Made by a program: the position numbers and the translations under genes. The notes beneath the pieces are model-generated. The model saw only the letters and a program-made list of their open reading frames with translations, was not told the origin of the DNA and did no database searches. Shown one piece after another: positions 17,314 to 25,542 of a stretch of DNA of 64,000 nt (its first letter is position 1; every line of letters begins with the position of its first letter). Origin of the DNA: VAZQ01 sp036557665 (lineage in GTDB: Bacteria; Pseudomonadota; Alphaproteobacteria; Rhizobiales; Xanthobacteraceae); NCBI GenBank assembly GCA_036557665.1, contig DATBHG010000005.1, forward strand, positions 172,578 through 236,577, in the 5' to 3' direction.

Positions 17314-18384
17314 TCACGGAAACAACGCGACCTGCTCCAATCCCAGCGTCTCGGGAAAACCCAGCATCAGGTTCATGTTTTGCATCGCCTGCCCGGAAGC
17401 GCCTTTGGTGAGATTATCGAGCGCCGCGCCGATGATTGCGCGGCCGGCAATGCGGTCCTTGGCGATCCCGATGAAAGTGAGATTCGACCCCCGGACATGC
17501 CGGGTCTGCGGCATCTCGCCGAGCGGGAGCACGTGGACGAAGGGCTCCTGGGAATAGGTCTCGCTCAGGATGGCATGCAACCGCTCCGCCGAGGCTCCGG
17601 CGCTGCGCACATAGATGGTGGAAAGAATCCCGCGGTTGATGGGCATGAGGTGCGGCGTGAAGGTCGCGATCACCCCGCGCCCTGCCGCCCTGGACAATTC
17701 CTGGTCGAGCTCGGCCATGTGCCGGTGGTGTCCGACGCCGTAGGCGTGAATGCCCTCAGAGACTTCAGAGAACAGCATCTCTTCTTTGGCCGCCCTCCCC
17801 GCTCCGGTCATACCGGACTTGGCATCGATGATGATCGCGTCAGGATCAATCGTACGTGCACGCAGCAATGGGATGAGGGGGAGTTGCGCGCATGTCGTGT
17901 AGCAGCCGGGATTTGCGACAAGGCGCGCTCCCTTGATCGCGTCGCGGTTGAGCTCGGTGAGCCCGTAGACTGCTTCCTTTTGCAGCTCTGGAGCGTAATG
18001 CTCATGGCCGTACCAGTGCGCGTAGGCGGCAGGCTCGCCGAGGCGAAAGTCGGCGGAGAGATCTATGACCTTGATACGCGCTACCGCGGCGATCAGATGT
18101 TTGATCGCCTTCTGCGTGGTTCCGTGAGGCAGGGCGCAGAACACGAGATCGAGGGCAAGTGCCTGCCAGTCGATACCGTCAATGGCCGTCAGTTTCGGCA
18201 GGGCATAGGGAGAGAATTGCGGAAACACCGACCGCATTTCCTGCCCAGATCGCCGGTCCGCGGTCAGGAGGACGATCTCGCTCAGGGGATGGCTCAGCAA
18301 CAGCCGGACCAACTCGGCGCCCGTATATCCCGACGCGCCCAGTACCCCGATTCTCGTCCTTGTTCGATTCACGGCGCTCATCAT
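17314..18384 (-). CDS. argC: N-acetyl-gamma-glutamyl-phosphate reductase
   Basis: This is the third step of arginine synthesis, an NADPH-dependent reduction of N-acetylglutamyl phosphate. The 356-aa protein has the nucleotide loop GVLGASGYTGAEL, the catalytic Cys in NPGCYTT and the conserved GVGHHRH. The start MMSAVNRTRTRIG at 18384 has GGAAG just upstream; the frame opens further 5' at 18426 without a ribosome binding site. It stands alone, converging with the VapC module. Confidence 0.95.
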   Translation of the reverse strand: MMSAVNRTRTRIGVLGASGYTGAELVRLLLSHPLSEIVLLTADRRSGQEMRSVFPQFSPYALPKLTAIDGIDWQALALDLVFCALPHGTTQKAIKHLIAAVARIKVIDLSADFRLGEPAAYAHWYGHEHYAPELQKEAVYGLTELNRDAIKGARLVANPGCYTTCAQLPLIPLLRARTIDPDAIIIDAKSGMTGAGRAAKEEMLFSEVSEGIHAYGVGHHRHMAELDQELSRAAGRGVIATFTPHLMPINRGILSTIYVRSAGASAERLHAILSETYSQEPFVHVLPLGEMPQTRHVRGSNLTFIGIAKDRIAGRAIIGAALDNLTKGASGQAMQNMNLMLGFPETLGLEQVALFP

Positions 18385-18734
18385 TACGTCTTCCAGCAGT
18401 CCAGGAGAACGACCGGACGCTGCCAATATCGCGACTCGATGCTGATCAAGGCCGCGGAAGCAGATCCGGCAGCACGGGTGAGAATCAAGCGCAATGACGC
18501 GCCTGTGCCGGTCGGGCTCAGCCGCGCGGGCAAGCTCGCAGAAACGATCCTAATGCGCCGCGCTATAGCCGTACCGTCATTACGGGGTCAACAACTGTTG
18601 CACGAAAGCCGGGAAGACTGCGCCTGATAACGGTTAATCTCGATCCCTGCTCAGGCGTCTTTCCGCCAGTGCCGGCGAGCCGGGTCTTTCCTTCTCTGCT
18701 TGGCCGCATTAGGTCAGCTTCTCGATGAGGAGCC
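18385..18734. other. 350-bp divergent intergenic region between argC and the Uma2 gene
   Basis: The region must contain both promoters. Apart from the argC ribosome binding site at its left edge and GAGGAG just before the Uma2 ATG at the right, I see no hairpin, repeat or short gene. Confidence 0.4.
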
Positions 18735-19316
18735 ATGAACGTCCCGCTGAACCTGCACATGGACAAACCCGCCTTCCTGACCTGGGTGCAGGGACGCGAG
18801 CAGCGATATGAGCTTGCGGGAAGCCATGTCGTGATGATGACCGGCGGGTCGCGTGGCCACGCCATTGTCACACGCCGGTTAGCGAATGCCCTGGAGCAGC
18901 GCCTGGATCAGAGCCGCTGGGCAGTGTTGACATCGGATTTTGGCGTCGATCTTGGTCCCAGCACCATTCGCTACCCCGATGTCGTGGTGGACGTGGCCGG
19001 TGGCCAGCTCAAGGACTTGACGGCAACCGCTCCGATTCTGATCGGCGAGGTGCTCTCTCCAACCTCTGCAACGGACGACTTGGGTGAGAAGGCAAAGGAG
19101 TACCTTGGACTAGAAAGCTTGTGCGCTTACCTGGTATTTGCCCAGGATGAGGCCAAGGTCTGGGTCTGGCTGCGCGGAGAAGCCGGATTTTCCACGCCGC
19201 CTGAGGCGTTGGCGCACCCAAATGCCGTCATTCACATCGCGGCGCTTGGTATCTCTCTGCCATTATCAGAAATCTACCCGCACCTGAAAAGCGATGTTCC
19301 GCGCAGGAGCGAGTGA
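18735..19316 (+). CDS. Uma2-family (DUF820) PD-(D/E)XK nuclease-like protein
   Basis: The 193-aa protein has the Uma2 layout. Residues 14-60 hold the entry region with FLTWVQGREQRYELAG and GHAIVTRRLANAL. The core acid is in TIRYPDVVVDV, and the E-x-K-like strand is LIGEVLSPTSATDDLGEKAKEY. Such proteins are abundant in cyanobacteria and scattered in proteobacteria; their role is unproven, with links to mobile or selfish DNA suggested. GAGGAG lies upstream. No partner gene is next to it. Confidence 0.8.
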   Translation: MNVPLNLHMDKPAFLTWVQGREQRYELAGSHVVMMTGGSRGHAIVTRRLANALEQRLDQSRWAVLTSDFGVDLGPSTIRYPDVVVDVAGGQLKDLTATAPILIGEVLSPTSATDDLGEKAKEYLGLESLCAYLVFAQDEAKVWVWLRGEAGFSTPPEALAHPNAVIHIAALGISLPLSEIYPHLKSDVPRRSE

Positions 19317-19382
19317 GGCCCGATGCTCGTAGCCGGGGACCGCCGGCGTTATCGGCGGTGTGCCAATCCCGCGAGACCACAT

Positions 19383-20063
19383 TCAGATCACCGACAACGT
19401 CCAGGCAACGAGCGCATCCAGCATCGCACTCCGGACATCGCCGTCCTTGCGCCGGCTGCGGGCCGGGACATGGAAGGAATGGTCCGCATCCGGCATCACG
19501 TGCAGGATCGCGCGCTCACCAAGTTGCCCGGTCACCGACCGGATAAGCTGCAGATCAGCGAGCGCATCGCGCTCCCCCTGCAGAAACAGCATCGGCAGCT
19601 GCACATCGCAAAGATGCCGGGCGCGCTCGGTCGAGGGGCGCTTCGCGGGATGGAGGGGAAATCCCAGAAAAGCCAGACCGCGCACTGCGGGGAGGGCGGC
19701 GGAGGCCTGCGCCTGCGATGTCATGCGGCCGCCGAACGATTTCCCGCCCGCGATGAGTGGCAGCTCCGGAACGAGCCGGAGAGCCTCCGCTACGGCTGCC
19801 CGAACCGTTGCGTGTGCCAGCTCCGGGCGATCAGGGCGCTTGGCACGCTGCTCCATGTACGGAAACTGATAGCGCAGTGTGGCGATGCCGCGCTCGGCCA
19901 GTCCCTGCGCCACGGCGGCCATGAACGGGTGGGTCATTCCCGCGCCTGCACCATGGGCGAGGACATAGCAGGCCCGCGCCCGCGGGAGCGCCAACAACAG
20001 ACCTGAGACGCGGTGCATGTCATCGACGGCAATCGCGACCGGCTGCGCTTCCGAGCGGCTCAT
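19383..20063 (-). CDS. Alpha/beta hydrolase, dienelactone-hydrolase/KANL3-Tex30-like
   Basis: The 226-aa protein has the small KANL3/Tex30-type fold: VLAHGAGAGMTHPF (oxyanion loop), the nucleophile elbow GGKSFGGRM with Ser, an Asp in FLQGERDAL and the His in PDADHSFHV. Its ATG overlaps the ketosynthase TGA by one base (TGATG), so it is the last gene of the lpxD-ACP-ketosynthase operon. A thioesterase or deacylase role in that acyl pathway is a reasonable inference, not shown by sequence. Confidence 0.8.
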   Translation of the reverse strand: MSRSEAQPVAIAVDDMHRVSGLLLALPRARACYVLAHGAGAGMTHPFMAAVAQGLAERGIATLRYQFPYMEQRAKRPDRPELAHATVRAAVAEALRLVPELPLIAGGKSFGGRMTSQAQASAALPAVRGLAFLGFPLHPAKRPSTERARHLCDVQLPMLFLQGERDALADLQLIRSVTGQLGERAILHVMPDADHSFHVPARSRRKDGDVRSAMLDALVAWTLSVI

Positions 20064-21274
20064 CAAACGCGCTTGACCGCAAGCACTGCGTTGAGCCCAC
20101 CGAAGGCAAATGAGTTGGACAGCGCCGCATCGATTGCCAACGGCCTTGCCTCGTTCGGCACGCAATCGAGATCGCAGGCAGGATCGGGGCCGAGATAATT
20201 GATCGTCGGCGGCACGATCGCCTGTTTCATCGACATCAGTGTCGCGACCAGCTCGAGCGCGCCGGCCGCGCCAAGAGCGTGGCCGAGCATGGATTTGTTG
20301 GAGGAGATGGCGAGACTTTCAGCATGCGGCCCGAACGCGCGCTTTATGGCATTGGTCTCGACCTGGTCGTTCGTCGCAGTGCCGGTACCGTGGGCGTTGA
20401 TGTACGCAATGTCCTCGGGCGAGAGCGCGGCGTCAGCAAGGGCGGCGTCGATGGCGCGCACCATGCCGCCCACATCTGGGGTGGTCAGGTCGTATGCATC
20501 AGAGCTCATGCCGAATCCGACGATCTCGCCGAGCACCTCGGCGGAGCGCTCACGCGCGTGATCGAGGCTCTCGAGCACGACCACGGCCGCTCCCTCCCCG
20601 ATCACCAGTCCCTTGCGTTCCCGCGAGAACGGCCGGCAGGTATCGGGCGCCATGACGCGCATCGCCTCCCAACCCTTCATGGTGCCGAACGTGAGACAGG
20701 CATCCGCTCCTCCGGTCACCGCGCATGTCACGGCGCCGGAACGCAGCAGTTGAAACGCAAGCCCGATCGCATGGGTCGCCGATGCGCATGCGCTGGCCAC
20801 CGCGAAAGCCGGGCCGCGCAGGCCGCAATGCATGCTGACCTGGCTCGCCGGCGCGTTCACCATCAGCTTGGGAATGGTCAGAGGATGGAGCCGCTTTGCG
20901 CCCTCGTCATAAAGCCGCTTGTAATTATCGTCCTGGGTGTTCTGTCCTCCCACCCCGGTGCCGATAATGGTGGCGGTTCGCTCGGACAAGCCGTGGTCCA
21001 ATGAAAGCCCCGCGTGCGCCAGCGCCTCGCGCGCAGCTATCACCGCGAACTGCGATACGCGATCGAGTGACACGAGCTGGCGCTCGTCGAAATGATTCTG
21101 CGGTTTGAAGTCCTTGACCTCGGCAACGACTTTCTGGGCGAGCTGGTCGGTCGGAAGGACGGTACCCTCGGCAATCCCCGACACACCCTGCACCAGGCTC
21201 GACCAGAACGACGCCAGCGTATGGCCTATCGCGGAGATGACCCCGCACCCGGTCACAACGACGCGCTCAGTCAT
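20063..21274 (-). CDS. Beta-ketoacyl-ACP synthase (FabF-like)
   Basis: The 403-aa thiolase-fold condensing enzyme has the Cys-His-His triad: Cys163 in VASACASATHAIG, His in NAHGTGTATND and His in KSMLGHALGAAGALE. It would extend acyl chains on the adjacent dedicated ACP. The gene is in the same direction as lpxD and ACP, 154 bases after ACP, with a palindrome in the gap. It is probably a specialised paralogue rather than the housekeeping FabF, because fabG/fabD/acpP neighbours are absent. Confidence 0.88.
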   Translation of the reverse strand: MTERVVVTGCGVISAIGHTLASFWSSLVQGVSGIAEGTVLPTDQLAQKVVAEVKDFKPQNHFDERQLVSLDRVSQFAVIAAREALAHAGLSLDHGLSERTATIIGTGVGGQNTQDDNYKRLYDEGAKRLHPLTIPKLMVNAPASQVSMHCGLRGPAFAVASACASATHAIGLAFQLLRSGAVTCAVTGGADACLTFGTMKGWEAMRVMAPDTCRPFSRERKGLVIGEGAAVVVLESLDHARERSAEVLGEIVGFGMSSDAYDLTTPDVGGMVRAIDAALADAALSPEDIAYINAHGTGTATNDQVETNAIKRAFGPHAESLAISSNKSMLGHALGAAGALELVATLMSMKQAIVPPTINYLGPDPACDLDCVPNEARPLAIDAALSNSFAFGGLNAVLAVKRV

Positions 21275-21310
21275 TCAGTCCGGATTCCGCTCGTTTTATC
21301 TCGACTCGTT

Positions 21311-21339
21311 GGCCGGGCTTGTCCTGGCTTGTCCCGGCC
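21311..21339. repeat. Palindrome upstream of the ketosynthase gene
   Basis: GGCCGGG (21311-21317) and CCCGGCC (21333-21339) flank a 15-base loop that itself repeats CTTGTCC. It lies 36 bases 5' of the ketosynthase start and resembles the CTTGT-loop palindromes at 9128 and 42379. Confidence 0.5.
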
Positions 21340-21428
21340 GTCCACCCCTCGGCTACTGCACGAAAGAGGTGGATGCGCGAAACCAAGCCTGCGCATGACA
21401 GACTGATTCCATCCGAGTGAACCATTCT

Positions 21429-21677
21429 CTACGTTTTGCCGACCAGCTTTTTGATCGCCGCGACCATATCGCCCACGGTCTGCAGCTGCGCGCTGCTGTC
21501 GTTCGGGTTGAAGGGGATCTGGACATCGAATTTTTCTTCAAGGTCGAAGATCATCTCGATCGCACTGAAGGAATCGATCCCGAGATCCTCGAGGCGATCG
21601 GTCATGGTCAGGGTGCCTTTTTCTGAGGGGAGCCGCTTGGCGATAATTGCGATGGTGTCCGCTGCCACCTCATCCAT
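21429..21677 (-). CDS. Acyl carrier protein (specialised, AcpXL/NodF-like context)
   Basis: The 82-aa acidic four-helix protein has the phosphopantetheine site GIDSFSAIE (Ser36); Phe replaces the usual Leu after Ser. The start codon lies inside the 3' end of lpxD (8-base overlap), so translation is coupled. Neighbouring lpxD and a ketosynthase suggest it carries an unusual, perhaps very long or hydroxylated, acyl chain for lipid A, as AcpXL does in rhizobia. That role is inferred from context only. Confidence 0.85.
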   Translation of the reverse strand: MDEVAADTIAIIAKRLPSEKGTLTMTDRLEDLGIDSFSAIEMIFDLEEKFDVQIPFNPNDSSAQLQTVGDMVAAIKKLVGKT

Positions 21678-22728
21678 TGCGATCGCCCGTCTTTGCTCTT
21701 TGCCCGAATTGCCGCCGCAGGGTCGCGATGGCGCGGACAAACTCTTGACGAGGCCACGCCGGAGAGCCCAGCCAGATCTCGCCGGGTGGCACGTCCGACG
21801 CTACGCCGCTCTTCGCTCCGATCATCGCCCCTTCTCCGATTGTCAGATGGTCCGCGATGCCCACCTGCCCGCCCAGGATGACATTGTCGCCCAGAACAAC
21901 GCTGCCCGACAAACCGCACTGCGCGACGATGATGCAGTTGCGGCCCACCGTCACGTTGTGGCCGATCTGGACGAGGTTGTCGATCTTGGTGCCCTCCCCG
22001 ATCACGGTATCGGCAGCGGCGCCGCGATCCACCGTCGTTCCGGCACCGATCTCGACGTTGTCCTGAATGATCACCCGCCCGATCTGCGGCACCTTTGCGT
22101 GGGCGCGGCCGCTGGGTTGGAAGCGGAATCCGTCCTGACCGATGCGGCAGCCGGGATGAATGATGACATTGTCGCCGAGCAGAGCATGCATGAGCGATGC
22201 ACCGGCACCAATCGAGCAATTGCGGCCGATCTGCACGCCGGGGCCGATCACTGCATTGGCGCCAATGATGCTGCCGGCCCCGATGCCGGCGCGCGGCCCG
22301 ATCGCCGCACCGGGATCGATGGTGACCTCGTCCTCGATCTCGGCGGCGGGATGAACCATGGCGCCTGGGGCTACTCCCTTTGATTCGAACAGCGAGGATG
22401 GCATCAACGCGTCGGGGTACAGCTCGCGAGCGACAGCAACGAACGCTTCGTACGGTCGCTCGGCGAGCAACACGTTTGTGTCCGCCGCGGCACGGGCGGC
22501 AAAACGTTCGCTCATCAAGCATGCTCCGGCGCGCGTGGCGGCGAGCGCATCGACCTGCTTGTTGCTGTCGAGAAAGGCGAGATCGTGCGGCCCCGCTCGA
22601 TCGAGCGGCGCAATGTCCGTGATCACATGATCGAGGCACGCCTCAGCACCGGGCATGGCGCCGGTAAGCTGGGCGATTGCCTCCACCGTCATACCCGGCG
22701 GGCGCTTGAAAAAGACAGGCTCGGCCAT
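21670..22728 (-). CDS. lpxD: UDP-3-O-(3-hydroxyacyl)glucosamine N-acyltransferase LpxD
   Basis: LpxD adds the second hydroxyacyl chain in lipid A synthesis. The 352-aa protein has the N-terminal uridine-binding domain (about 15-110), then a long left-handed beta-helix of hexapeptide repeats (I-G-x-x-x-x) and a C-terminal helix. The catalytic His is His257 in VQIGHNVTVG. Usual neighbours bamA, fabZ and lpxA are missing; instead it leads an ACP-ketosynthase-hydrolase operon, so it may be a second, chain-specific copy. Confidence 0.92.
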   Translation of the reverse strand: MAEPVFFKRPPGMTVEAIAQLTGAMPGAEACLDHVITDIAPLDRAGPHDLAFLDSNKQVDALAATRAGACLMSERFAARAAADTNVLLAERPYEAFVAVARELYPDALMPSSLFESKGVAPGAMVHPAAEIEDEVTIDPGAAIGPRAGIGAGSIIGANAVIGPGVQIGRNCSIGAGASLMHALLGDNVIIHPGCRIGQDGFRFQPSGRAHAKVPQIGRVIIQDNVEIGAGTTVDRGAAADTVIGEGTKIDNLVQIGHNVTVGRNCIIVAQCGLSGSVVLGDNVILGGQVGIADHLTIGEGAMIGAKSGVASDVPPGEIWLGSPAWPRQEFVRAIATLRRQFGQRAKTGDRNG

Positions 22729-22943
22729 TCCACCCCGTGCAGTAGCTGAGGCGTCGTCTCAGCCGCGAAGCCGACCATAGCAAGTTTTTTAATGGGTCCA
22801 AAAATACCTACGACCACGAACAGAGGTGCGCGTACATCCGGCGTCACCGCTTGATCGTGGCCGTCCCCCGCAATGGAGCCGCTTCGGCTGCTACATTGCT
22901 TCCGACCAATATGGGGGGCCGGGCAACCGGCCGCAAGGGCCAC

Positions 22944-24170
22944 CTATTCCGCAGGCACGGCTGCATCCACCCGCTTTCTTTCGACGCCGTTGACCAGCAA
23001 GGCGATCACCGCGGTGGCAAACACGAAGCCGAGCGCAAACACAGCGGTCGTAGCAAGCACGAGATCGAAGCCGCCTCGATCATAGAGAATGGCAATCGCC
23101 GAAACCGCAGCTCCAGAGACGAGAAAGGTGAGAAAATAACGCACCGAGTAGATGCGTCCGCGCCACGCATCCGGCGTATAGCGGGCAATCACCAGGTCAT
23201 TGACGGTCACCTGCGCGTAGATGGCCGCCATTGCTGCGGCGAGCACAAGGATGAGCAACTTGCCCGACGTATAGGCCGCACACAGAACTCCAAGAAACTG
23301 CAGCACCGCGATGATCGCGAACAGAATGTGCGGTTGAAACCGCTCGACCAGGCGGCCGACCGCGATCTGAGCGATGGCCCCGCACATGAAGACTGCGGTA
23401 GCAATGCCGCCGACCCATGTCAGAGAAACCGTCGCGCCCAGGCGTTCATCCACGATCTTCGGCAATGCAATGGAGATGATGTTGAACACCAACCCGGCGC
23501 AGAGCGCGATGAGCACGAACAGCGCAAATATGACGGCAGCAAGCGAGATGCCGAGCGGGACTTCTGCCACCGTGGCCCGCTTTGCGGTTTGGCCTCCTTC
23601 GTCCGGCACGAGCCACAGATACAACGGGGCAGTGACGAGGCAGACAATTCCCGGCAGGAGGAACGCGGCATGCCACCCCCAGAGCGCAATCAACGCTGCC
23701 GTCATCCCGGCGGCGAGCGCCGCGCCGACGTTGCCGCACACGCCGTTGAATGCCAGCGAGCGTCCTCTCGTTTTCGCCTGGGCGACGAGGATCGAAGTGC
23801 CGACCGGGTGATAGATGGCGGCAAAAGCGCCGAGTGCAAACAGCGCGACGGCCAGCACCATGAGACCGGGGGCCAGTCCCGCCGCCAGCAGCGATATCCC
23901 GCAGCCCGCGTAGAACAATGCGATCATGTTGCGCCGGCTCCAGCGGTCGGCGAGCCAGCCTGCCGGCAGCGAGAAGATTCCGAAGGCAATGAAGGATGCC
24001 GTGCTCAGCGCGATCAACTCGGCGTAGGTTCTCGCGTAGACCACTTGAAGGCTGATCACCGCGGTCGGGAAGATCAGCATGACGTAGTGGTCGAGCGCAT
24101 GCGCCCAGTTGATGAAACCGATGGAAAGGCTGGTCCGTTCGTGATCTCGGGATGCGAGTTGCTGCAGCAT
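22944..24170 (-). CDS. Major facilitator superfamily transporter
   Basis: The 408-aa protein has about twelve hydrophobic segments in two halves. The cytoplasmic MFS signature after segment 2 is GWLADRWSRRN, with a weaker copy VGRLVERFQPH in the second half. The start INWAHALDHYVMLIFPTAV recalls the fosmidomycin-resistance-type efflux group, but the substrate cannot be assigned. It has its own 5' region and is not overlapped by neighbours. The C-terminus is short and charged. Confidence 0.88.
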   Translation of the reverse strand: MLQQLASRDHERTSLSIGFINWAHALDHYVMLIFPTAVISLQVVYARTYAELIALSTASFIAFGIFSLPAGWLADRWSRRNMIALFYAGCGISLLAAGLAPGLMVLAVALFALGAFAAIYHPVGTSILVAQAKTRGRSLAFNGVCGNVGAALAAGMTAALIALWGWHAAFLLPGIVCLVTAPLYLWLVPDEGGQTAKRATVAEVPLGISLAAVIFALFVLIALCAGLVFNIISIALPKIVDERLGATVSLTWVGGIATAVFMCGAIAQIAVGRLVERFQPHILFAIIAVLQFLGVLCAAYTSGKLLILVLAAAMAAIYAQVTVNDLVIARYTPDAWRGRIYSVRYFLTFLVSGAAVSAIAILYDRGGFDLVLATTAVFALGFVFATAVIALLVNGVERKRVDAAVPAE

Positions 24171-24514
24171 TGCTCAGGGTTGCAAGCCTATGAGGAGCCG
24201 GTCTGCCTGATCGGCTATTTTGTTTGCGAGACGCTCTATAGCCCGAGTATCGGCCGCCGACCATTGCGGTATTGCGGGGCGACCCTGCGGTACCAGAATG
24301 GTACGTTGCAAAGATGCAGTAACGCACTTTCAACTCGCTGGAATCTGCGCAGACCCGTCGCACGCCGCTCGGCGCTCCCGGGGCCTCCGGGTTAGGCACC
24401 CTCGGCGCGGCTGTGGCTCAACCGCAGATCGCTCGAGTGCCGAGCGCATGACCTCGCGGGGCGGCGATTTTGCCCACAAGTCTCGAATAGCCGCAGCTTC
24501 GGTGGCCGCTGAAA
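24171..24514. other. 344-bp intergenic region upstream of the MFS gene and downstream of the phasin gene
   Basis: The region holds the MFS promoter and the phasin 3' end. No significant hairpin with a T-run, repeat or short gene stands out. Confidence 0.35.
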
Positions 24515-24865
24515 TCAACTGCCCTTCACATCGCCCGCTTTGGGCAGGAACTTCTGAGCCGTGTCCGAGAGCTCCTTCGCTTGCCGGGTCAGCACCTCGG
24601 ATTGCTCGCGCACATGGCGCGTCGTGAGCTCAATGAAGTCCGATGGGGCCTTTGTGCCGGAGAGCTTCGAAAGGTAGTCGAATGTGGCATTGCAGTTCGC
24701 GACAGCGAACTCCATGATCTTGGCATTGTATTCTTGCGTGGCCTGCAAGGCATTTCGAACGAGATCAGTGGCTCCTTGGCTCGCAGCAGCCATTTGCACG
24801 GCAGCATCCTCCACCGTCGCACTAGTTCTTTCGCGCATTTTCCGCATTCCGCTCATATCGGTCAT
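24515..24865 (-). CDS. Phasin-family protein
   Basis: The 116-aa, mostly helical, Ala/Gln-rich protein matches the alphaproteobacterial Phasin_2 pattern: repeated amphipathic helix, AKIMEFAVANCNATFDYLSKL, then VREQSEVLTRQAKELSDTAQK. It should coat PHA granules made by PhaC (11232). ATG 24865 has GGGG 6-7 bases upstream; an ATG at 24892 is the alternative. Confidence 0.88.
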   Translation of the reverse strand: MTDMSGMRKMRERTSATVEDAAVQMAAASQGATDLVRNALQATQEYNAKIMEFAVANCNATFDYLSKLSGTKAPSDFIELTTRHVREQSEVLTRQAKELSDTAQKFLPKAGDVKGS

Positions 24866-25020
24866 GACATCCCCATCCAATGTTCCACGCATCTCGCATT
24901 ATCGAGCTAGGAAGATACCAGGAATATCGGGTAGCTTTGATTGAGATCAAGCACCGCGCTGCCGATTCGATTAGAACATGCGGGTAAAGTTCCCAGGACG
25001 AAAAAGCCAGGAGGTTTGAG

Positions 25021-25500
25021 ATGTTGCGCCGTTTTGTCGGTGCTTTTGCGGTCACGCTGGCATTGGCAGCGAGCGACCCCGTGGCTGCGCAGCGGGTGAA
25101 AGCCGGGCTTTTGACCTGCGATGTCTCGGCCGGAATCGGATACATCATTGGATCTCACAAGGACGTATCCTGTGCATTCACGCCGGAGGGGCAGGGACGG
25201 CGAGAGGACTACGATGGATCGATCAGCAAATTCGGGCTCGATCTCGGCATAACCGGGCCTGGCCTGATGGTATGGGCAGTGTTTACGGATACCGTTGCCG
25301 GACCGGGCTTCCTCGCCGGGGATTACGTGGGCGCAAGCGGGGAAGTGTCGCTCGCGGCGGGCCTCGGCGCCAACGTTCTGGTCGGCGGATCGAACCGCAC
25401 CGTCGCGTTGCAGCCGCTCTCGCTCAGCGGTCAGATCGGGATCAATCTCGCCCTGGGCGTCGCCTCCCTGCACCTGGGCCTGCCCCGAAGTCAGAGATAA
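25021..25500 (+). CDS. Secreted DUF992-domain protein
   Basis: The 159-aa protein has a signal peptide (MLRRFVGAFAVTLALAA, cleavage near VAAQ), then the DUF992 pattern: GLLTCDVSAGIGYIIGSHKDVSC, GPGFLAGDYVGAS, ANVLVGGSNRT and ALQPLSLSGQ. The family is confined to alphaproteobacteria and has no known function; it is predicted periplasmic or outer-membrane associated. AGGAGG lies 6 bases before the ATG. It is a single-gene unit. Confidence 0.9.
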   Translation: MLRRFVGAFAVTLALAASDPVAAQRVKAGLLTCDVSAGIGYIIGSHKDVSCAFTPEGQGRREDYDGSISKFGLDLGITGPGLMVWAVFTDTVAGPGFLAGDYVGASGEVSLAAGLGANVLVGGSNRTVALQPLSLSGQIGINLALGVASLHLGLPRSQR

Positions 25501-25542
25501 GTGACCAGCCTCATGAAGCTTCGTCCTGATGGCGGCACCGCC

